64,000 nucleotides of DNA from Brachyhypopomus gauderio (GCF_052324685.1 NC_135222.1:4069749-4133748); one strand, 5' to 3'. Positions 23,874-36,849 are shown, counted from the first letter of the stretch. Numbers and translations: made by a program. The notes: a model not told the origin generated them from the sequence alone.

Positions 23874-25455
23874 AGAAGGAGGACGTGGGGGAAAAAATAA
23901 TACATTTTAAATCTGTCCCCGTCCATGCTTATTCACATGGGCTTCTTTTGACATTTGATTGGCTGAGCTCCGGTTACAGGTGCTGCAGCCACAAAGGCCA
24001 AAGGAATGGATCTGATTGGCCGGCATCACGCAGCTCTAATCACCCTCGTCATTCAGCAAGTCTCAACATCCGTGACCATAAAGAGAACATTCGTTCATCT
24101 GGAGCTCATTACCATGAAGAAATTATAGAAAGAGGAGAAAGAAAAACAGCAGATCACAGAATCACTGTAACAGCATTATCACGGGCTTGGCAGAGCTGCT
24201 CGCCAGCGAGAAGAGAGAGAGGTATCGTCACACGCCACGGACAACACCGCCACGCTTTCAGTGGTACCAACCTGCATCTCTTATAGGAAAAAGCTGGGAA
24301 GTGCTTCTATACCGCAGATTCTGTTTGCAGAACCACCATAAGAGAATTTGAAAGTATACAGAGGAGAAATTTCCTCTAAGCCTCTCCTTTCTCTCCCCGT
24401 CTTATGCCTTAATGCTTGCACGGCTCTCTAGAGACACACGGCTTAATTGCATGCTGATTTGCATAATTGTGCATATTAATGTAGTCACTTTATGAATATT
24501 CATATTCTCTCTTTGATTTTTTTTTTTACTTTTTTTTTTCCGAAGGACTAATTAAAAATGTGTGAGGGGAAGGGGGGGGGGGGGGCGGTTGGGGGGGATG
24601 GAGGGGGGCGCCTGGCTGAAGGCTGAGCATGAGTGATGAAGCTAACAAAGCAGTGCAAATAGCAACATCCACGCTGACAGCCGTGAGTTATGAAGCCCAC
24701 GCCGGCAGCATGGCCAATGAAGTGGGCGACAGCCCGCCTGGGCCAGAGAGGCCCGCCGCACAGAACCCATCTCAGGTGGGCGTGGGTCGGGTTTGGAGGG
24801 GGGGGGGGGGGGGACAGGGATGCCGTAAGTAGGTTGTGCGTCGCGGGGCTCTGGATGTAGGTTTTTCGCTGGCAGCCATGGCAGATCGTTGGCGGGTCTG
24901 CAGGCCCTGTTATAAAGCTAAAAACAACCTGCATTAATGCTGGTGGGGAGTGATGAAAACTTTTACGCTTCGCTTCCCAACGCTGCTGGTTCATCATGTG
25001 GAGGCAAACACAAGCTTTAGCTAATGGGCTTGTTTATAATAAATATATATACTATAATAATAATTATTATTTTTTTTAAACTGCCAATCTTTTTTCATTC
25101 CATCCAGAGAGACGTGCTTCTACATCTCCTTGTTAAACTTATAGAGGTAAAAGTCTGGGGGTTTCATCAGGTCACTGCTTCACTTTGACCTTTGCAAATG
25201 ATGACTCGGTCAGCCACCGTTATCCTGTGCTTGGCTGTGTGTGTAGATGCTCACATCCATACTGGTGTATAGATCTAAATAAAGGTGGCGGTAACATGAA
25301 AAGCGTTAGCAGCTCTATAGCACATTAAGTCCTGTGCCAACATTTATTAATGTTGCAGTCTGTGCACAGACTTGTAAAAAGAACTCAGTCGTCATCAGCC
25401 AGCGTACAAACAGAGGCTGGCCCAAGTAAAGCATGAAACGCCAGACAGCACTGGG

Positions 25456-25511
<56 letters not shown>

Positions 25512-27863
25512 CGGGGTGTGAGCCAGAGGGAAATTGGTTGTGTCCTGTCTTAACACCAGCCTCAGTGGGAGATGACGGGACAGGCAGCTGTGGAGGTGAC
25601 CGAGAGGACACTGGGCAGAGCACCTCAGGGTAGGCCGCTCCCGCAATGGTCCCCAGTAACAGAATAAAGACTGAAGTGTGTGTGTGTGTGTGTGTCTGAG
25701 CAGCAGTTTAATGCAATTAGCACCCTTTGAGGACTTTTGTCTTGTGGGACAAATGCAGACAGGAAGACCTCTGCTTAGGCCAAGACGGCTTTCATTTCTC
25801 TGTTTACTTTTATGTGCAGATTTGCAAACTTTGCACAGGATCTTAAACTTTCTCGAAAATTCACAAAATTCGGCATGAAAACGAACGTCATCATGTGTTT
25901 CAATGAACTCTGTGTGAGAATGGGGTCACCCAAGGACAGGGTTTGTAAACATGAATGAAATGGCCGATCCATGCACGGGGTCGGTGATCTCTTAACATGT
26001 TAGTCACTATAAGGAAAAAAACAAAACTGACCCTAAAACTTCTAGACTTCTAGACCCACACCTGTCTGCAAATTCATCTCCAGGTCCTCTAGAATCAGCG
26101 TAGCCCAGACGTTTTCACAAGGCTGGGTCACCTTGACACAGACAGGCAGCTCTCATGACAGGACCTCAAACTGAGTGAGTAACATGTTGCAGCTAAATAA
26201 ACGGCCATTTTAAGTAAGCCCCAAACTGAGAAAGACACAACTGATGTCTCCCAGTTGCCCTTTGCTGTTTCTGTGATGAGCGGCTGGGGCACTCCAGTGA
26301 TGGCAGGGGGCATGAATGAAGCTTTAGCCCAGTTTCCTGCGACTCGGCAGGAGGAAGAGAGTTCTCCGCTGTTCGGGGGAGGGGGACTGGGAGTGTTTTA
26401 TGCTGGGGGGGAGGAGAAATCGTTTAGAAGCCGTAAGTCCTCCATTTAAGCTTTTGTTCTCCTATTGGTCTCATTCAAGTGGATGTCTGGTGTGTCGATG
26501 GGGTGGTGGTGGGGGGGGGGGGGGGGGGTTCACAGGCCTGAGAAAGTTGGAGAGGAAAGGAGGGGCACTTCAAGCTTTTAACACAGCTGGAAGTTTGCAG
26601 GGTCATGTGATATGGTGCAGGGTTAACCAATGGCAAGAGTAAACATAGAAAGTGAGAAGTAAAAGTGGTTTTAAAAACACAGGAGGTTCAAAGAGGATTC
26701 TGTAACCAGACCTTTTAACTTTAAATTATTTTGTGGGGGTCAAGAGAGCTCTGACAGACATGTCAAAGAGCTTATTCAGGGACACTAACAGTATCAGTAA
26801 TAATGCTCCCATTATGTTCAGTATATCCCGTGGCCAAACAATCAAAACTTCATACTGCAATGGCAGAGGAATTGGTCAAACTTACCTGAGCCACTAAACT
26901 GACTGCTGGCAAGCGTGGTGGGCCTATTCTTCCCATTGGCCACAGGGGGCGCAAACATCTAGAGCAAAGAAGGAATACAATATTACAGCATGTAATAACA
27001 TCAGCACAGTTCAGTTTCTACAGAATACACTCAAACAACAAAGCAAACACAGGCCCCACACACACATGAATACACTACAAATCCAGCATTAGATGCCAGA
27101 GTACAGGTGCCATACAATAAAATCACCTCAGAGTATTAATGCATCGATATTAATATTCAACCCAACCATTAATAAATACAAATCATTAAGATCATTAATA
27201 TGTACTTTAGATCCAAGCAATACGTTTAAAAATAAACAAGTGTGACAGCAGTGGAACTTTTAGCAGCCTTTATATGAAAATAAGTCTTATTCCATTCGGG
27301 GGGGTCAGTACAACAATCTGGACCGACTTTCACAGATTCTGGCTTGTGGCAAATGACTAGTCACATACTATGAGTTTAGTCATAATATCAATATATTACG
27401 CAATAGCTCAGTTCTCATTTGGGGCTATTCCTGAGATCAGGATAAGTTAAAATGTCGAAGGTTAATTAATGCTCTTATGTAAGCATTGGGTCATCTCTAT
27501 TAAGCGCTAGCTCCTTGCATTCTCAATGTACGAGCAGGTAATCAAAAGAAAGGATTACAGTAACTAACAAAACGCCCTCCCTCACAAGTATCTATACTCC
27601 TCCACTTCATGGACCAACTAAAAGGCATCTTGATTCCCAAAAACTGGTTCACACAAAACGTGGAATTGACACAATCATCTTGACTTCAAGCCATCAGCTC
27701 CGTATCCAGCAGATCTTACCATCACTGACAGGTAAAACGGTCACACAGGCAAAAAAAGAAATAAAAGCACCGCTGGTGGACAGGTACCAATGTTCTCACC
27801 CTTGAGGAAGGTGCCTAGGCAAACTGCTTAAGAGGAGTGACAACATGGCAACCCCGTACCTCC

Positions 27864-27945
<82 letters not shown>

Positions 27946-29542
27946 CCCACCTCCCCCTGTTGCCAAGCCCACTCGTAGCAGCCTGAGGTTTATGGGGAGT
28001 GGTCACCGTGCAACGCTTGTGCTGGTGAAGTTCACCACTGCCGAGTGGAGGAGGTACAAGCGCTAGACTCTTACACGCCGCGTGTGTGATGATGTACAAG
28101 CAGAACAAACTAATCTGGTCACAAACAAGCGTGACACACCGCAACTCACATGCTCTACTAAACCTGCACGCCGATATTTCAGCGATTACAGAAATGACTC
28201 AGAAAACCATAGATGAGAGAAATACTACAGGTTGTCATTACCAGCCCTGGATTATCAGCACTAGAAACGATATAACCTGACCACCTTCTCCCCAAAATAT
28301 TCATAAGTGTGAGTGATGACCATAACCGATTTGCTGTTTGGTAAAAGGTAGTGGGAAGTTAGGAATTTTATTTTATTTTTACAGATGCCTAAAAAGGGAG
28401 AAATGGGAGATCACAACAACAACAGATTATAATATCACAATAATTAATTGATTCATTGCAAAATCAGGTAGTAGTCATGTGTTATTAATTTGAATTTGCT
28501 TATTTGGCATCCAGCAAGAAACCAGCATGGTGTCTCCTGCTTTTGCATGTGTAAAACCTCCAACAAACCAGATGAACACCTGAATCCTTTACATATATGC
28601 ATCATTTAAAACTAGCTATACCTGGCCAAAAGGTTTCGTAAGAATGAAATATGGGGAATGAACATATAGCATGAATTGTGAGACTGCAGGGTTCGCCATA
28701 TTAGAATTTAAAGCCTTACATCTGCTGATGTACCAGAAAAGTACACTTCAACCTAACAAATGAAACATGTTCAAAGCATTTAATGAATTAAGACAAAAAT
28801 ATTGTGTTTGGTTGTTTTTTTGTGCTAGAGTTTCCACGAAGACCCAGGTCTTAGCCATAAACATATTCTACTGAAGCGTTAGGCTATGTGTTTTAAAAGG
28901 AAACAATGAAAACACTGAAACTGAGAAAATTTAAGAAAGTGAGAAAATAACAAATAAATTCATAAAGATGTCCAACTGCTTCTTAACTATTCAGTGCTGC
29001 CCGAGTGTAACTGATGTTGGACACAACACCCACCGAGCCAAGTTTCATCTTCAATTCCTTGCTGCTTTATTGTCATAGGACACAAATGTTAACATGCACT
29101 AAATATTCTGGGTACTATAACCTCAAACGCACAGCTAATGACTTCACAGAGCAGCTCCTGGTGACTGGTTAAAGTTGGAGAAACGCGTCAGTGAAATGAA
29201 GGGAACCTCAAGACGATCATCTCAAGATGGAAAAAAGAAACTACTTTAACCATTAGACAACTGCAAACCCGGCACAGACGTTTTGAGAATATGGACCATA
29301 TTCACACACAGATGCACACAGTTCAACCTATGGACAATGTTCATCAGCTAATGAACTTTGCAAGTGCACCCTCAACCGAATTCCAGACTCCCTTAACCAC
29401 TCCCCCCCACCCCAAACCTCTGAGCACCCCCCCCCCACCCCATGCATAGTCTCTGTCTTTCTCTTACCGCACTAAAATCCAAGAGGTCGCTGAGTTCCTT
29501 ATCTGTTTCGACGGCCATTCTGTGGTCCTGTTGCTCATTCAT
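14144..29542 (-). CDS. tcf3: transcription factor 3 / E2A (class I bHLH E-protein, E12 form)
   Basis: Nuclear E-protein that binds CANNTG E-boxes as a homodimer or with tissue-specific bHLH partners, and is held by Id proteins. Coding exons (minus): 29468-29542, 26886-26958, 22436-22509, 22217-22289, 21787-21827, 21505-21637, 21363-21409, 18699-18798, 18321-18457, 17794-17920, 17287-17345, 16914-16992, 16491-16564, 16146-16361, 15620-15731, 15360-15507, 14385-14620, 14144-14289. They sum to 1950 nt, 649 aa (human 654), and every phase closes. AD1 is at residues 14-24 ([11 protein letters not shown]). A basic NLS-like stretch PKKIRK lies at about 160-165. AD2 contains [14 protein letters not shown] at about 372-385. 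The acidic E12 segment is at about 525-531, and the basic region with NNARER at 548-553 is followed by helix-loop-helix to about 600. The tail is [19 protein letters not shown] then AHNPVSHI. The first ATG gives [17 protein letters not shown]; an acceptor at 29564 lies just upstream. Confidence 0.97.
14385..14620 (-). other. tcf3: tcf3 E12-type bHLH exon
   Basis: The exon encodes [20 protein letters not shown] and the complete b[20 protein letters not shown] and VILNLEQQV match the E12 version rather than E47 (which has RELGRMCQMHL and an ERRMANNARERV-type start). The donor is the weak GTGCGGG|gtcggt, forced by phase with the last exon. A second GT (gtactc) lies 4 bases further on. The acceptor-side pyrimidine tract is preceded by a 49-bp (T)n-rich run (poly-A on the plus strand at 14651-14699). 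Confidence 0.9.
14651..14699. repeat. A-rich homopolymer tract
   Basis: Forty-nine bases, nearly all A on the plus strand, in the intron just upstream (minus strand) of the E12 exon. Confidence 0.95.
15257..15280. repeat. (CA)n microsatellite, tcf3 intron
   Basis: Twelve CA units. A short (TG)n lies at 15559-15575 in the next intron. Confidence 0.9.
16873..16891. repeat. poly-G tract, tcf3 intron
   Basis: Nineteen consecutive G on the plus strand, 23 bases beyond the donor of exon 16914-16992. Confidence 0.95.
17350..17427. repeat. (GA)n microsatellite abutting a tcf3 splice acceptor
   Basis: On the minus strand this is a (CT)n/(GTCT) run ending in ctcacag directly before exon 17287-17345, so the repeat itself is the polypyrimidine tract of that acceptor. 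Confidence 0.95.
19040..20600. promoter_or_regulatory. CpG-rich block inside tcf3 intron (between exons 21363-21409 and 18699-18798)
   Basis: CpG density is much higher than in surrounding introns (for example 19230-19460 with GCGCTCGGCG and GCGCGAG). No recognisable exon was found on either strand; the many overlapping open frames reflect low stop-codon density in GC-rich DNA. It may be an internal promoter or simply a GC-rich intron. Confidence 0.35.
19856..20078. repeat. G-rich minisatellite (GGGAGAGGGTGGAGGAGGGG type)
   Basis: Irregular tandem units of GAGGGTGGAGGAGG separated by G runs of 6-13. It is preceded by another poly-G tract at 19182-19205. Confidence 0.9.
20748..20781. repeat. 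(GT)n microsatellite, tcf3 intron
   Basis: About 17 GT units. Confidence 0.95.
22122..22195. repeat. (CA)n microsatellite next to a tcf3 exon
   Basis: About 36 CA units starting 22 bases beyond the donor of exon 22217-22289. Confidence 0.97.
22541..23871. repeat. compound CA-rich minisatellite in tcf3 intron
   Basis: About 1.33 kb of tandem units. The first part repeats TACACCCAGACCATCACA plus a variable number of CA, with unit length about 24-30. Around 22970-23170 the units alternate with CATGCAGCCATCACA. From about 23300 the unit becomes CACCCAGTCCGTCCGTTACA, and from about 23455 CCCCCACCCAGACTGTTACA plus (CA)n. Long Thr-His open frames on the plus strand and Cys-Val frames on the minus strand are repeat artefacts. 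The array starts 32 bases upstream (minus strand) of exon 22436-22509. Confidence 0.95.
24400..24510. promoter_or_regulatory. candidate non-coding regulatory element A (octamer + TAAT) in tcf3 intron
   Basis: AT-rich, non-repetitive sequence with GGCTTAATTG, a perfect POU octamer ATTTGCAT at 24457-24464 and TGCATATTAATG at 24470-24481. The same series of motifs recurs at 36.9 kb. The function is inferred. Confidence 0.4.
25458..25508. repeat. (GT)n microsatellite, tcf3 intron
   Basis: About 25 GT units. Confidence 0.96.
27866..27943. repeat. (CA)n microsatellite, tcf3 intron
   Basis: About 39 uninterrupted CA units in the intron between exons 29468-29542 and 26886-26958. The rest of this intron (26959-29467) shows nothing recognisable. 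Confidence 0.97.
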
Positions 29543-32248
29543 GCCCCGCTGTCTTTAAAGAGCCCTGCAAGACAAAGTTTCAACTGACATGAGGAGAACT
29601 GAACTCCAGCAGCAGTGGGCAAAAACCAAACCAGACACGCTCCAAACAAACGAACTACGTATTACCAAAGTGCAAAACGGCCTCAAGACGACCAAACGGG
29701 TGAATCAGGATTGATGTGAGAATGGTGGCGGTTGTGGTTTTATTCTACATCGGTCAGACTGTCAATGCATTACATAAGATCCAATAAAGTGCCTTGTGCA
29801 GTTTTTCCTAAGGGCTATAGGTTTTGAGAATAATACACCACCACTTATGACCAAGGGCATTAATGCACGAATTAAAGTATGACTGTGTGAGTCAGTGGAA
29901 TTAAAAAAGAATCGTTGTGTGTGTGTGTGTGTGTGTGTGTCCCCATGCTTTACAAAAATTAAGTAAATTAGGGAGAATTCATACAGGAAACTGTACCATC
30001 ATTCCCAGGCTCCATCCTTCAAGCACACAGATCTGCAGCCTTTCTAATTAAATAATGAAGCAACCATCTCTTCCACAACTATTCCTTCCAGGTTAATCTA
30101 TAGTCAGCAAGAATGGTACTTGAAGTGCACATAGCCAGTGCAGTTTGCCATTCCGTAATATACCCTCAGGTAGAAAAACGAGGCCTTTAATTCTGCATTA
30201 AGGCTCAAGCCAAGGCGAAGCAGCCAGCTCGGCCACACTGCTGTCTGTTCCGCACAGGAATGAGGCCTTCAGCGTGTTCAGTGGTCTACAACAAGCTTGT
30301 TAAACATCCCCACATACAGCCATATTCTCACTTAACAGCACGGCGGAAAGTCAAAAGGGGGAAGGAGTTCTGACAGTGGCGGGCGCAGATACTGTAGTCT
30401 TCCCTATTAAAGTCTCCACCTGGACGAAACCTCTGTGGTGTCAAGACGAACAGCTCTGTCGAAAGACCGGCTACCGCTCAACACGGCCAACCTCAGACAA
30501 AACCACCAACACCAACCGTGTAGAGTCACACCAGTCGGATAAAAACGACTATTTCCACTCTCCTCTGACCAGCAGTCGCATTTCTGCACTTCAGTGAAAC
30601 GCAGCCAGCCATTAAAAAAACAGAATAAAGCAACACACGGCAACAAAAAGACCAAACGTGGTGTCGTTATGCTGAGGGAAACTGTTGCTCCACGTAGTGC
30701 ATATTACACGACTGAACACAGTTTTAAAAAAGACAGGAAATGCAAACTATGCATAAAAACAAATATTTTCTTAGTGCAGCGATATTTCTTAACTAATAAC
30801 ATCTCCCCCTCTCTGTGTATAGGCAGGGCAAGTTTCCCAGACAGGAACAATGTAAATATTTATTCCCGGTTGTAAACTCATTCTACTCCGTTAGCTACCA
30901 TTTCCAACAGCGATAATTCTGCACAGGCAGCCCGGATTATCTGCGACGTTCATATCAGAACCGCCACTGCGAAAACGACCCGTTTTATTCGAGTCATTAA
31001 TAGGAACAGGGACGTTTCGGTTATTTGTTTAGTAGATATTTTAACATACAGCCTGAGCCTGGGGTAAAAAATATGGCTTTAATCGTGAAATTCATACAGC
31101 AAACGCTACCGCTCGTCGGCTCGCCAAAGTACTTGGTCAAAATGTCAACTTTTGCTCGGAGGATTTATTTGATGGAGTCGAGGGGGTAGATAGTGGGGGG
31201 TGGGGGCACAAGGAATTTCCTGCCAAATGTGCGACTAGCCCAAGTAATTTAACGACTGCTCTCTTTAAAAAAAAAGTGGTCGCGAATACGAGTTCGTGCT
31301 TTTCTTTGAGTGCCGAGGCCAAAACTAACTTAGTTTAACCGACAAATTAAACGCGTCGAAGATGCTCACAATTCGCGTACAGTGACAGCCACAGGTTCGG
31401 TGGGTCAGGTACCAGTCAAACAAAGTTAACCCCCTAAATCCTTTTATTGATAAAAAAGGACAAAAGAGTTATTCAAGTTGCGATAGGATTGTTTAATTAA
31501 AGACCACTTCAGACCGAGCGGGCAGTACCTACACACATTAGGCTCTGCACAAAAACTTGGCCGCCCCCCACCCCTTCCAGAAAGCCCACATCCCCAGAAC
31601 TTATTAAATGAGAAATGGAAGTTTAACATACAACAATACGAGACTTCATAGTTACCGCATGTGAATGGACGGTGAAGTAAATAAAGACTACACTGCACAA
31701 AAAGAATGATTCAAAGAGCAAAATTGAGCGTGCTACCTCTCTTTATCAGATGTTTGACATCCAGTGGTTTATTAAAGAAAGACTGACTCTCGCAGGAGGA
31801 AAAACAAACTTGAAGAGAATTTGAACCTCGGCGCATGAAAAAAGCGTTGGATCACCAAAAAATATCTCCCAGTTCCGATTTAAACATCCTTCGACAGACA
31901 ATCCACGTCATGAACACAAAGTAACCAGTGAGTATCCAAACAGCCTCTCGCCGCCAGCCGCACGACTTCCTTTTTGTTGCTACAATTGAGATGAATTCAT
32001 TCTTCTAGTAGACATCTTAGCCACCACCATCCACATTGTCAGCAGCAACAACGTATTCCTCCGCGTGGAAAGAGGGGCCCTCAACGCCAGGGGTGTCCAG
32101 TTTCAAATGTCCAGTACAGGCAAGAAATATGTCTTCGTTTTGTAAGAAGCGAAATAAACACGGCTATCGGGGCGACTAGAACGGTGGTTTGGGATGTGTC
32201 GTCTATGGACCACAGTGGATAGTTAATGTGAAATAGGATTGCACTTAC

Positions 32249-32420
32249 GAACTATATATATTGGCGGACGTAGATTGTAAAAAAAAAGAAGCCGCGATGC
32301 TACATGAGCAGCATGAGATGGAGAGATAAACCCTCCAAAGAGTAGCCAATACGAAAGCGAATCAAAGTGTTGGACGGTGAAAATAGCCAATAGTAAAGTG
32401 CGCATTGAGTGAAGTCCCGC
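32249..32420 (-). promoter_or_regulatory. tcf3: candidate tcf3 promoter and non-coding exon 1
   Basis: The coding exon starting at 29542 has an acceptor at 29564, so a 5' non-coding exon must lie upstream. The best donor is TTC|gtaagt with the exon ending at 32249. Inverted CCAAT boxes (plus-strand AGCCAAT near 32342 and 32388) and a GC box CCCGCCC near 32417 lie upstream. The exact start site cannot be set from sequence. 29565-32248 would then be the first intron, in which I see only a (GT)n at 29916-29940. Confidence 0.4.
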
Positions 32421-35091
32421 CCTTGTTCGTGACGCTCACGGTGTGCTCAGTGAGGCTGTGTGAAGGGGCTTGAGCGTAGCCTGTGACATCATTTTATTGC
32501 CCTGGTTAACGTTGCCTCCTGGGGTAGAAATTCTTCTCAGTGTGCGTTATGCATAAAAAACACGAACCGAAAAGGTGCTTCTAGTATGTTTTACAGAAAC
32601 GCAAAATCGAGTAGCCTGCTGCATTTGGTGATTTCTTTGGCTACAAGTTTGGTTTTACTTTACATTCTTGTATTACGCTTTTGCTATATTTTGTAAACGT
32701 AAATAGGGAATGGCCTATTTTATGTATACATCCTGCTGACGCAAAGATCGTTAATACTGCATTAAGTATAATACCAGCCAGCTGTACAAGGGCCAGTTCA
32801 TAAAAAGCAGGCTTCATAATTGTTCCCCAGTTAAAATATTAATAGTGTTTTATTTTTGTTTTTCTTCCGAATGTCTAATTCAGCCCCACGTCTGACCACG
32901 ACCACAGAACTGGCGTGATGTGTGTGTGGTTGATAGAGGGGGAGAGAGACTTTGGGATCGCGGAGTACAGGGATCATAACACACCAGAGAGTGGGGGAGG
33001 GGTGAGCATGCTCGCAATGGCCGAGAGAAAGAGAGAGAGAGTAGGAGAGACTTCCTTACCACACTTTAGTTGGTGGCCAAGAAATCCTGCTTAAGAGTGT
33101 CGGTAACAAAGCTTGTTACGTAAAAATATATAAAGAGAAACATAGAGGTTTGTTACTGCTAGATTACCAGAAAAAGAAAAAGAAAATCAATTGGAAAGAT
33201 GTATAGAAACTAACATGGGTTAGAAAATAATAATGCATTCAGTGAAAAATGTTAAAGTGTGTAAATCCAAAATATAAATACATCTGTGTGGATTCTGCAT
33301 TAGATATTTTATTTTTTCATTTTGCATTATGGTAGACGTGAAACTATAGTAAATAATAACATGAAAGCCCCTTGGGTAAAGAGGCTTGGTAAATTGTAAT
33401 AATTAAACCCTAGGGTCTTGTATTGTGTGCAGTGGAACTGCAGGGGTAGGAGTACAGCTTGTTTACACATACCTTTAGTGTGTCCATTTAATAAAGAACA
33501 TATCTTATGCATAGGAAAATAAGCTAAAATAATATCAAGCCTTAATTTTTTAATAGAAAAAGATAATCATTGTAATATAGTCATTTTCAGAGCACGGGGG
33601 TGCTTGGGTAAGAACGGCTAGGTTGTCAATGTTCACTACAGAGCTTGTAAACGCTCCAAGTACTTTGTAGTAACAGCTGGGCCTGACATGGAGAACAAGC
33701 ATTAGGACACCGAGACAGAGGGAGAGAGAGTCGCAGTGGACAAAAAGAGAGAGAGAGAGAGAGAAGAGAAAAGCTATTCTTGAACATGATTCAGAAAGAA
33801 TTAAGTTAAAATTCAGCAACTGACACAAAGGAGCTTTTATTTTGTTTTTGTGTTTTTATTTATTTAATATTATTGCAATGGATTCCAGAAATAAAATCGA
33901 AATTGTGCATGAGCCAGAAATGAATTTGTGGAGGGAAGGATGTATTTTGTAGTGGACTAAGGTATTTGTGAGGTTTTTGAATGCATGATAGGATTCATTA
34001 TCTGAGAGACAGAGTCTGCTGAAACCTTCTCACTTCCTCCTAGCCATTTTCCACCCTCTGTCTGTAATTAACGCCAGATGTAGAAGTAAAATTAGCATAT
34101 GTTTCATACATTTGTGTTAATCATTCATACATTTGCGCAAACATATAAAATATTTATTCGTGTTAAAAACACTTATACTGAAGGCTTTTTGTGGTTGTTG
34201 TAATGTTTATTCAACTAACATGCATAGCTGCTGAAATGTATGGAAAGAATTTAACGTGGAAGTCATTTTCATTGAGTTCATACCTACAAAATAAAGCTAT
34301 GTTAATTTGATTGTAAGTTCTATTCCCATATTTGTTGGCAACATGCACAATATACAGGAACTATATTTCTCTGTAAATACTTAAGGTTTACATTTTAGAG
34401 TGAATTTGAGAATGTAATTTTAAATAGATCACAATGGGTTTGCAATGGTAAATGTAATAATTTGTAATGTAGGATTTCATAGTGCTAAATAACTGATATA
34501 CATCATAAAGATTGTTAAATTTGTTAAACCTTATTTAGGAGATTGCCTTCTGCTAAACCTATTCATTAGTTTTCTTGTGCATTTGCGATTGCTACAGATT
34601 GTCCAGGTCAGAGTTTGACTGCGTTCTCCCCACACAGGGAGTAACAATCAGAGCCCTTCAAAGGAACATCTTCATGTCTGCTGTACCAGCCAGATGTTGG
34701 TCATGAGGTTGACGCCCTGGAATGAAGGTCGAGATCAGAGGTACATGCAGTACTGATCAGACACAAAACTGGGCCGGGCTCCATGAGGAGCAAGCCCCCT
34801 TTACCCACCCCCATCTTCTCTCATCGCTTCAAATAGCGACTGGTTCTTGTCAGATGTAGCTCTTTTGTCTTAACACTGCAACTCCTGATCCATGTTCCTG
34901 CTGGTGTTAATCACCATTGGGCTCATTTTAAGGGCTACTTCATATTTATAAACTTAAAAAAAAGAATAAAATCAATGAAGCAGTGCTTCACAGCAAGGCT
35001 GCTGGGCTAGATTGATGGCTTTGGCCACTGCTCATGTTCAGAGTCTATCTATGTAGAACATGGAAGGGAAAGAGAGGTAGAAATATAGATA

Positions 35092-35127
<36 letters not shown>

Positions 35128-35636
35128 TCTATCTGTTTCACTCTCCTTGCTCACAGTAAACTGACTCCCGCTGAGCTTGCTTGATCGGAGGCCAGTAAGA
35201 GGACATTGAAGCTGAGACATCCACCTTAACACCCCCACCCCCACCCCCTACCCCCCCCCCCCCCCCACACACCCCACCCCCCCCAGTAGCACCTCCACCA
35301 GAGACCATCCATTACTCCTCTACCAATATCAGTGACAACAAGATATACTGTACGCCTTTCTGGCTTAAGCTCAGTGTTAGGTCAGGGCAATAACCATGTG
35401 CGATATTGTCTGTCCATAATCCTGCCATGCAAAAATACATATAAAACACAAAGCATCTAGGAAGCCAGTAGCAAAATAATGCTCTCAAGTTCACTAAACA
35501 GGCTACTGACAATTGACTGTGTTTGACTACATGAAAAAAAAGAGAAGTCACGGAACACACTCATCTTGTTCTCTGAACCCTCCATCACACAGTTACTGCT
35601 CAGTGCTCACACACCTGCCATTTTGGTGTCTCGGTG

Positions 35637-35880
35637 TTATGCGCCGAGCTCAGACAGCCCCTGCTGTATTGCCCGTGCCTCAGGTATGGTGAGAGGAACG
35701 CATACATCCTGTTTACAAACCTCAAGACCTTCCCCGATGCACAGACTAGCGGCTGTACGCGACAGCGCCAAATAAAACATCTGAGGCAACGAAGAGCCGT
35801 TGGTATAAACACTGTAAACACTGAACTCCTGACAGGCGCTGAAACCTTGCAGTTTCATAAATACGTCTCTGTCTATTTCA
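35637..35880 (-). other. unrecognised open frame, possible gene fragment
   Basis: A non-repetitive minus-strand frame of about 80 codons follows the long (CA)n run and ends in TAA. It includes RDVFMKLQGF, SSLPQMFYLALSRTAASLC and CVPLTIPEARAIQQGL. The composition looks protein-like, but I recognise no family, there is no convincing start, and the opposite strand is also open. It could be a decayed fragment or chance. Confidence 0.15.
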
Positions 35881-35887
35881 GGTAAAA

Positions 35888-35987
<100 letters not shown>

Positions 35988-36336
35988 CTGCATATGTGTA
36001 TATGTGTTGCCAGCAAAGGGCAAGATAAATTTGCATTAGAAGACTTGTGCTCCCTCATCAGCTAAGGAAGTCACCCAATGGAGGACCACGGACTGAGGGA
36101 AGAAAATGAACAAGATGAATGAGTGTAGAGAGGATTGGGGGGGAAGAGTTGCTGTGGGAGCACTTGAACAACAATAACAGCAGCATGTTTGCATGTGTGT
36201 GTGTGTGCACACACATGTGAGACAAAATGGGGTAGGGTGGGGTGAGGGGGGGTCATTTCTGTGCAAAAGTGATGAAATAACATCTCTGTACAACACAGCT
36301 GCTGCTACCATAGCCCTGCCACTAACACAGCCACTT

Positions 36337-36337
36337 G

Positions 36338-36414
<77 letters not shown>

Positions 36415-36416
36415 CT
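36337..36416. repeat. (CT)n microsatellite
   Basis: About 40 CT units with three interruptions. Confidence 0.95.
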
Positions 36417-36849
36417 CTGCTGTCCCTTGCTCACACACCTTTATATTCACAAATAAAACCCCTTTACTGAAAACGTGATACAGTAGACCGCTGTAGACCA
36501 AGTATATAGTAGGCTGTTGTTTCTCAGAAAAAAATACTTTTATAAGTAACTTTTAATCATCAAACAGACATCTTTCTTGTTTGAAGGATAATCTAGCAAC
36601 TCTTTTGCTCTTCCCAAATAATAACAAGCCCAGTGTTTGTTGTTTTAACATACAGACATTTTATATATGAATCTTAAATCCTATTCATTTTTTTTTTTCT
36701 AGGACATGACCCAAAATAATGTCATGATCTCCCAAATCCCAGACTGAAGAAAACACAATCAGATCCTGGAAACACTTCCCAATATTTCCCTTTTTGTCCT
36801 TTTTTCTTTTATGTGTTTTCCTCTATCCCCTCCCCCTCTTCTTTGCAGA

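Noticed and set aside
22403-23900. Long Thr/His-rich open frames on the plus strand and Cys/Val-rich frames on the minus strand
   Set aside because: They are pure translations of the CA-rich minisatellite, with no start context, splice sites or homology.
34680-34740. Minus-strand stretch GVNLMTNIWLVQQ preceded by an acceptor-like CATTCCAG
   Set aside because: It looked briefly like part of a receptor exon, but it stops after about 14 codons and no adjoining exon or family match could be found.
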